A stretch of 16,061 nucleotides of DNA from Candidatus Eiseniibacteriota bacterium (GTDB taxonomy: Bacteria > Eisenbacteria > RBG-16-71-46 > JABDJR01). A program made the position numbers and the translations under genes. The notes below the pieces were generated by a model. The model made no database searches. It worked only from the letters and a program-made list of their open reading frames with translations, and was not told where the DNA came from. The stretch is from NCBI GenBank assembly GCA_013003415.1, contig JABDJR010000166.1:1-16061 (forward strand), given 5' to 3'. This document shows, piece by piece, positions 13,848 through 16,061 of the stretch; position 1 is the first letter of the stretch; each line of letters begins with the position of its first letter.

Positions 13848-14252
13848 ATGCAGGAGCAATACCTCCCGATTCTGGTCATGCTCATTATCGCAACTGGGTT
13901 TGCGGCGGTGGCATTGACCATCAGCTGGCTACTTGGGCCATCGCGTCCCGACGCCAATAAGAACGAAACCTACGAATGTGGCGTGTCTCCGGTTGGAGAT
14001 GCGCGCGAGCGGTTTAGTGTGCGCTTCTATGTTGTGGCCATGCTCTTTATCGTTTTCGACTTAGAAACCGTGTTCATGTTTCCCTGGGCCGTGGTATTCA
14101 AGCAGCTTCCTACGTTCTACTTCCTTCAGATGCTCATCTTTCTTGTCATCCTTACGGTCGGCTTGGTGTATGAGTGGCGAATGGGGGCGCTGGACTGGAA
14201 TACCTCACGCGGCAAGATGATTTGGAGGTCTGGCCATGACAAAGCCGCCTAA
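13848..14252 (+). CDS. nuoA: NADH-quinone oxidoreductase subunit A
   Basis: 134 residues; membrane subunit of proton-pumping complex I, located at the junction of the membrane and peripheral arms near the quinone tunnel. Three transmembrane helices are visible (about 5-29, 60-82, 90-109). The conserved loop has TYECG (41-45) and RFSVRFYVVAMLFIVFDLET (55-74), including the family's acidic pair in FDLE. The C-terminus is a short charged tail (TSRGKMIWRSGHDKAA). AAAGG eight bases upstream of ATG 13848 serves as the ribosome site. It overlaps nuoC by 17 bases. First gene of the operon behind the predicted promoter. Confidence 0.96.
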   Translation: MQEQYLPILVMLIIATGFAAVALTISWLLGPSRPDANKNETYECGVSPVGDARERFSVRFYVVAMLFIVFDLETVFMFPWAVVFKQLPTFYFLQMLIFLVILTVGLVYEWRMGALDWNTSRGKMIWRSGHDKAA

Positions 14253-14826
14253 AGATCACGGTACCCCCGCTGACACCCAGCCCTTTGGCTTACCCGCCGG
14301 AGAAGTTGAGGAAGAGGGAAACCTGGAGTCGACAAACACCGATCTAGGTTTCGATCAGCGCACGGCCTTAGCACTCAAAGAACAATTCGGGGATCAGGTT
14401 TTAGAAATCGTGACCTTCCGCAAGGAATGGACCACGGTGGTGAAACCCGGGGCCTTGATCGACGTGATGACTTTTCTCCGCGATCAATGGAGTTACAAGA
14501 TGTGTCACGATGTGACCTCGGTCGACCTCTACCCCCACGAGCCTCGTTTTATGGTGGTTTACCACCTCGTAAATTTGGATCGTTCTACCCGGTTTCGGGT
14601 GAAGACTCCCGTATCTAGCGACCACGCAGAAGTCGATACGGTGGTGGGGCTTTGGCCCGGCGCCAGCCTCATGGAGCGCGAAGTCTACGATCTCATGGGA
14701 ATCAAATTTAAAGACCACCCGGATCTCCGTCGCGTTCTATTGCCCGACGACTGGGACGGTCACCCGCTTCGCAAAGACTACCCGCTGACCGGTTTCGATG
14801 TCGGCGTGGATACCTTTAAAGAGTGA
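14236..14826 (+). CDS. nuoC: NADH-quinone oxidoreductase subunit C
   Basis: 196 residues; 30-kDa hydrophilic subunit of the complex I peripheral arm. The core fold runs from about residue 42 to 187. The signature is MEREVYDLMGIKFKDHPDLR (146-165), followed by RVLLPDDWDGHPLRKDYPL. The first 40 residues are a hydrophilic, acidic, Pro-rich extension not needed by the fold. The start is ATG 14236, because GGAGG lies seven bases upstream inside the nuoA 3' end. The protein stops after the NuoC domain, so it is not a NuoCD or NuoBCD fusion. nuoB should lie before it in the usual order but does not; the overlap leaves no room. Confidence 0.96.
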   Translation: MTKPPKDHGTPADTQPFGLPAGEVEEEGNLESTNTDLGFDQRTALALKEQFGDQVLEIVTFRKEWTTVVKPGALIDVMTFLRDQWSYKMCHDVTSVDLYPHEPRFMVVYHLVNLDRSTRFRVKTPVSSDHAEVDTVVGLWPGASLMEREVYDLMGIKFKDHPDLRRVLLPDDWDGHPLRKDYPLTGFDVGVDTFKE

Positions 14827-14855
14827 TCTCTTAACTTCTTCTACCGGAGAAATCC

Positions 14856-15374
14856 TTGGCAACGCTTACCGCTGAAACCCAAGAAAAAATTCGCGCCCTG
14901 AAGGACCACTACCCCGAGCGACGCTCGGCGGTGATGCCGGCTCTTCAATATGCGCAAGACGAACTTGGAGTCATTGAGCCGGAAACCATGAATGAGGTGG
15001 CCGAGCTACTCGAGGTGCCGGCCAACTTCACGGCTGAGGTGGTGTCCTTTTACACCATGTTCGACCGGGAAAAACGCGGCAAATACAAACTCGAGGTCTG
15101 CCGGAATCTTTCTTGCGCCCTGAAGGGAGCAAACAAAGTGGTTCGCCAACTGGCGGATCGATTGGGAATTGAACCCGGCGAAACGACCCCGGACGGCAAG
15201 TTCTCTTTGCTGGAAGTAGAGTGCTTGGGTGCCTGTGGTTACGCCCCCATGCTCATGGTGGGAGACACCTACTACGAATTTTTGGATAAGAAGAAAGTCG
15301 ATGGAATCGTCGACGCTCTGGCCGAAGACCAGACGCCTCCGGGCGGACCCGCCGGACAGGACTGGGTCCGATGA
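14856..15374 (+). CDS. nuoE: NADH-quinone oxidoreductase subunit E
   Basis: 172 residues; 24-kDa subunit of the NADH-dehydrogenase module, carrying the N1a [2Fe-2S] cluster. The N-terminal helical bundle (about 5-70, with PALQYAQDELGVI and VVSFYTMF) precedes the thioredoxin-fold domain. All four cluster ligands are present: Cys82 and Cys87 (VCRNLSC), Cys123 and Cys127 (CLGAC). A short Pro/Gly-rich tail ends the protein. The start is TTG 14856 with GGAGA five bases upstream. The next ATG in frame lies well inside the helical bundle. It lies 29 bases after nuoC, where nuoD would normally be, and shares an ATGA stop/start overlap with nuoF. Confidence 0.96.
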   Translation: MATLTAETQEKIRALKDHYPERRSAVMPALQYAQDELGVIEPETMNEVAELLEVPANFTAEVVSFYTMFDREKRGKYKLEVCRNLSCALKGANKVVRQLADRLGIEPGETTPDGKFSLLEVECLGACGYAPMLMVGDTYYEFLDKKKVDGIVDALAEDQTPPGGPAGQDWVR

Positions 15375-16061
15375 GCGATTACAAAGGCAAACTTCTCATC
15401 ACGATGCCCAACGTGCATCGCGAAAACTCCCACACCCTTGGCGTGTATCGGGAGCACGGTGGCTACACGGCTTTGGCCAAGGCCATCAAAGAAATCAAAC
15501 CCGATGACCTCATTCAGATGGTCAAGGACTCCGGCCTGCGGGGTCGCGGAGGGGCCGGCTTTCCCACGGGAATGAAGTGGGGATTCGTTCCCAAAGATAT
15601 CCCCAAGCCACGTTACATCGTTTGCAACGCCGACGAGGGCGAGCCCGGAACGTTTAAAGATCGCGTGATCATGGAATTCGATCCGCACCTTCTGATTGAG
15701 GGGATGGTCTTGTCCGCCTGGGCTCTCGAGTCGAACCGCGTGTTCTGCTATGTCCGCGGCGAATACGGATTGTCCATCAAGCGAATGGAGCAAGCGGTGA
15801 AGGAGGCTTATAAAGAAGGCCTTCTTGGTAAGAACATTTTGGGAAGCGGCTGGGATTGCGACTTTGATGTGTACACCGGTTCCGGTGCTTACATCTGCGG
15901 TGAAGAAACCGCCTTGTTCGATTCCCTTGAAGGGCGACGGGGTCACCCGCGTCTGAAACCGCCTTTCCCTGCCGTGAGCGGCCTCTACGGCTGCCCGACC
16001 GTGGTGAACAACGTAGAAACCTTGGCCAGCATTCCCATGATTGTGAACAAGGGTGCTGAAT
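15371..16061 (+). CDS. nuoF: NADH-quinone oxidoreductase subunit F (partial, cut by window end)
   Basis: The first 230 residues of a protein usually a little over 420 long; the frame is open at the window edge. This 51-kDa subunit oxidises NADH with FMN and passes electrons to iron-sulfur clusters. The visible part has the glycine-rich GLRGRGGAGFPTG (55-67) for nucleotide binding. It also has CNADEGEPGTFKDR (85-98) and TGSGAYICGEETAL (169-182), both typical FMN/NADH-site segments. The region ends with VVNNVETLASIP. The C-terminal four-cysteine [4Fe-4S] site lies beyond the window. ATG 15371 overlaps the nuoE stop by four bases. The N-terminus is short, with no extra fused domain. Confidence 0.95.
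   Translation, partial: MSDYKGKLLITMPNVHRENSHTLGVYREHGGYTALAKAIKEIKPDDLIQMVKDSGLRGRGGAGFPTGMKWGFVPKDIPKPRYIVCNADEGEPGTFKDRVIMEFDPHLLIEGMVLSAWALESNRVFCYVRGEYGLSIKRMEQAVKEAYKEGLLGKNILGSGWDCDFDVYTGSGAYICGEETALFDSLEGRRGHPRLKPPFPAVSGLYGCPTVVNNVETLASIPMIVNKGAE

Noticed and set aside
1..16061. CRISPR arrays, insertion sequences, tRNA or rRNA genes
   Set aside because: No direct repeat array, transposase, terminal inverted repeats, cloverleaf or rRNA sequence was recognised; coding genes fill nearly all of the window.

Overview
This 16 kb window is chromosomal DNA of moderate G+C from a Gram-negative-type bacterium. The evidence is export signals, a DsbD/TlpA-type periplasmic redox pair, a lipoprotein and a proton-pumping complex I. 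The subtilase ends in a FlgD-like/Por-type C-terminal sorting domain, a signature common in Bacteroidetes, Ignavibacteria and uncultured candidate phyla of the wider FCB group. I therefore infer a poorly sampled lineage of that kind, but cannot name it. There are no mobile elements, CRISPR arrays, tRNAs or rRNAs. The longest stretch without a gene is about 220 bases.

Left half (80-9027), all on the minus strand. In transcription order from the right: moaC, mogA and moeA, which overlap and form a molybdenum-cofactor operon; a secreted subtilisin-like protease with an inserted beta domain and a C-terminal sorting domain; a membrane-bound processive-type family 2 glycosyltransferase; a small DUF2007 protein with a C-terminal membrane anchor; and a strange exported two-PDZ protein with very acidic repeats, a proline pentad ladder and a 12-residue repeat tail.

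Right half (9249-16061), all on the plus strand. dsbD appears to start at a CTG codon. It is followed by a TlpA-like thioredoxin lipoprotein, an exported protein that looks like the C-terminal part of YyaL/SPATA20-type proteins without their thioredoxin domain, and mobA. After a good sigma70-like promoter comes a complex I operon running nuoA-nuoC-nuoE-nuoF (the last cut by the window edge), with nuoB and nuoD absent from their usual places.

The genes fit an electron-transfer theme. Molybdenum cofactor is made (moaC), inserted (mogA/moeA) and guanylylated (mobA). DsbD carries reducing power across the membrane, probably to the TlpA-like lipoprotein. Complex I feeds the quinone pool. The divergent region 9028-9248 separates the two halves. 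On the moaC side it holds two nested perfect 8-bp stems that cover the moaC ribosome-binding site, which is the best regulatory candidate in the window. The least explained proteins are the acidic PDZ protein and the YyaL-like exported protein.
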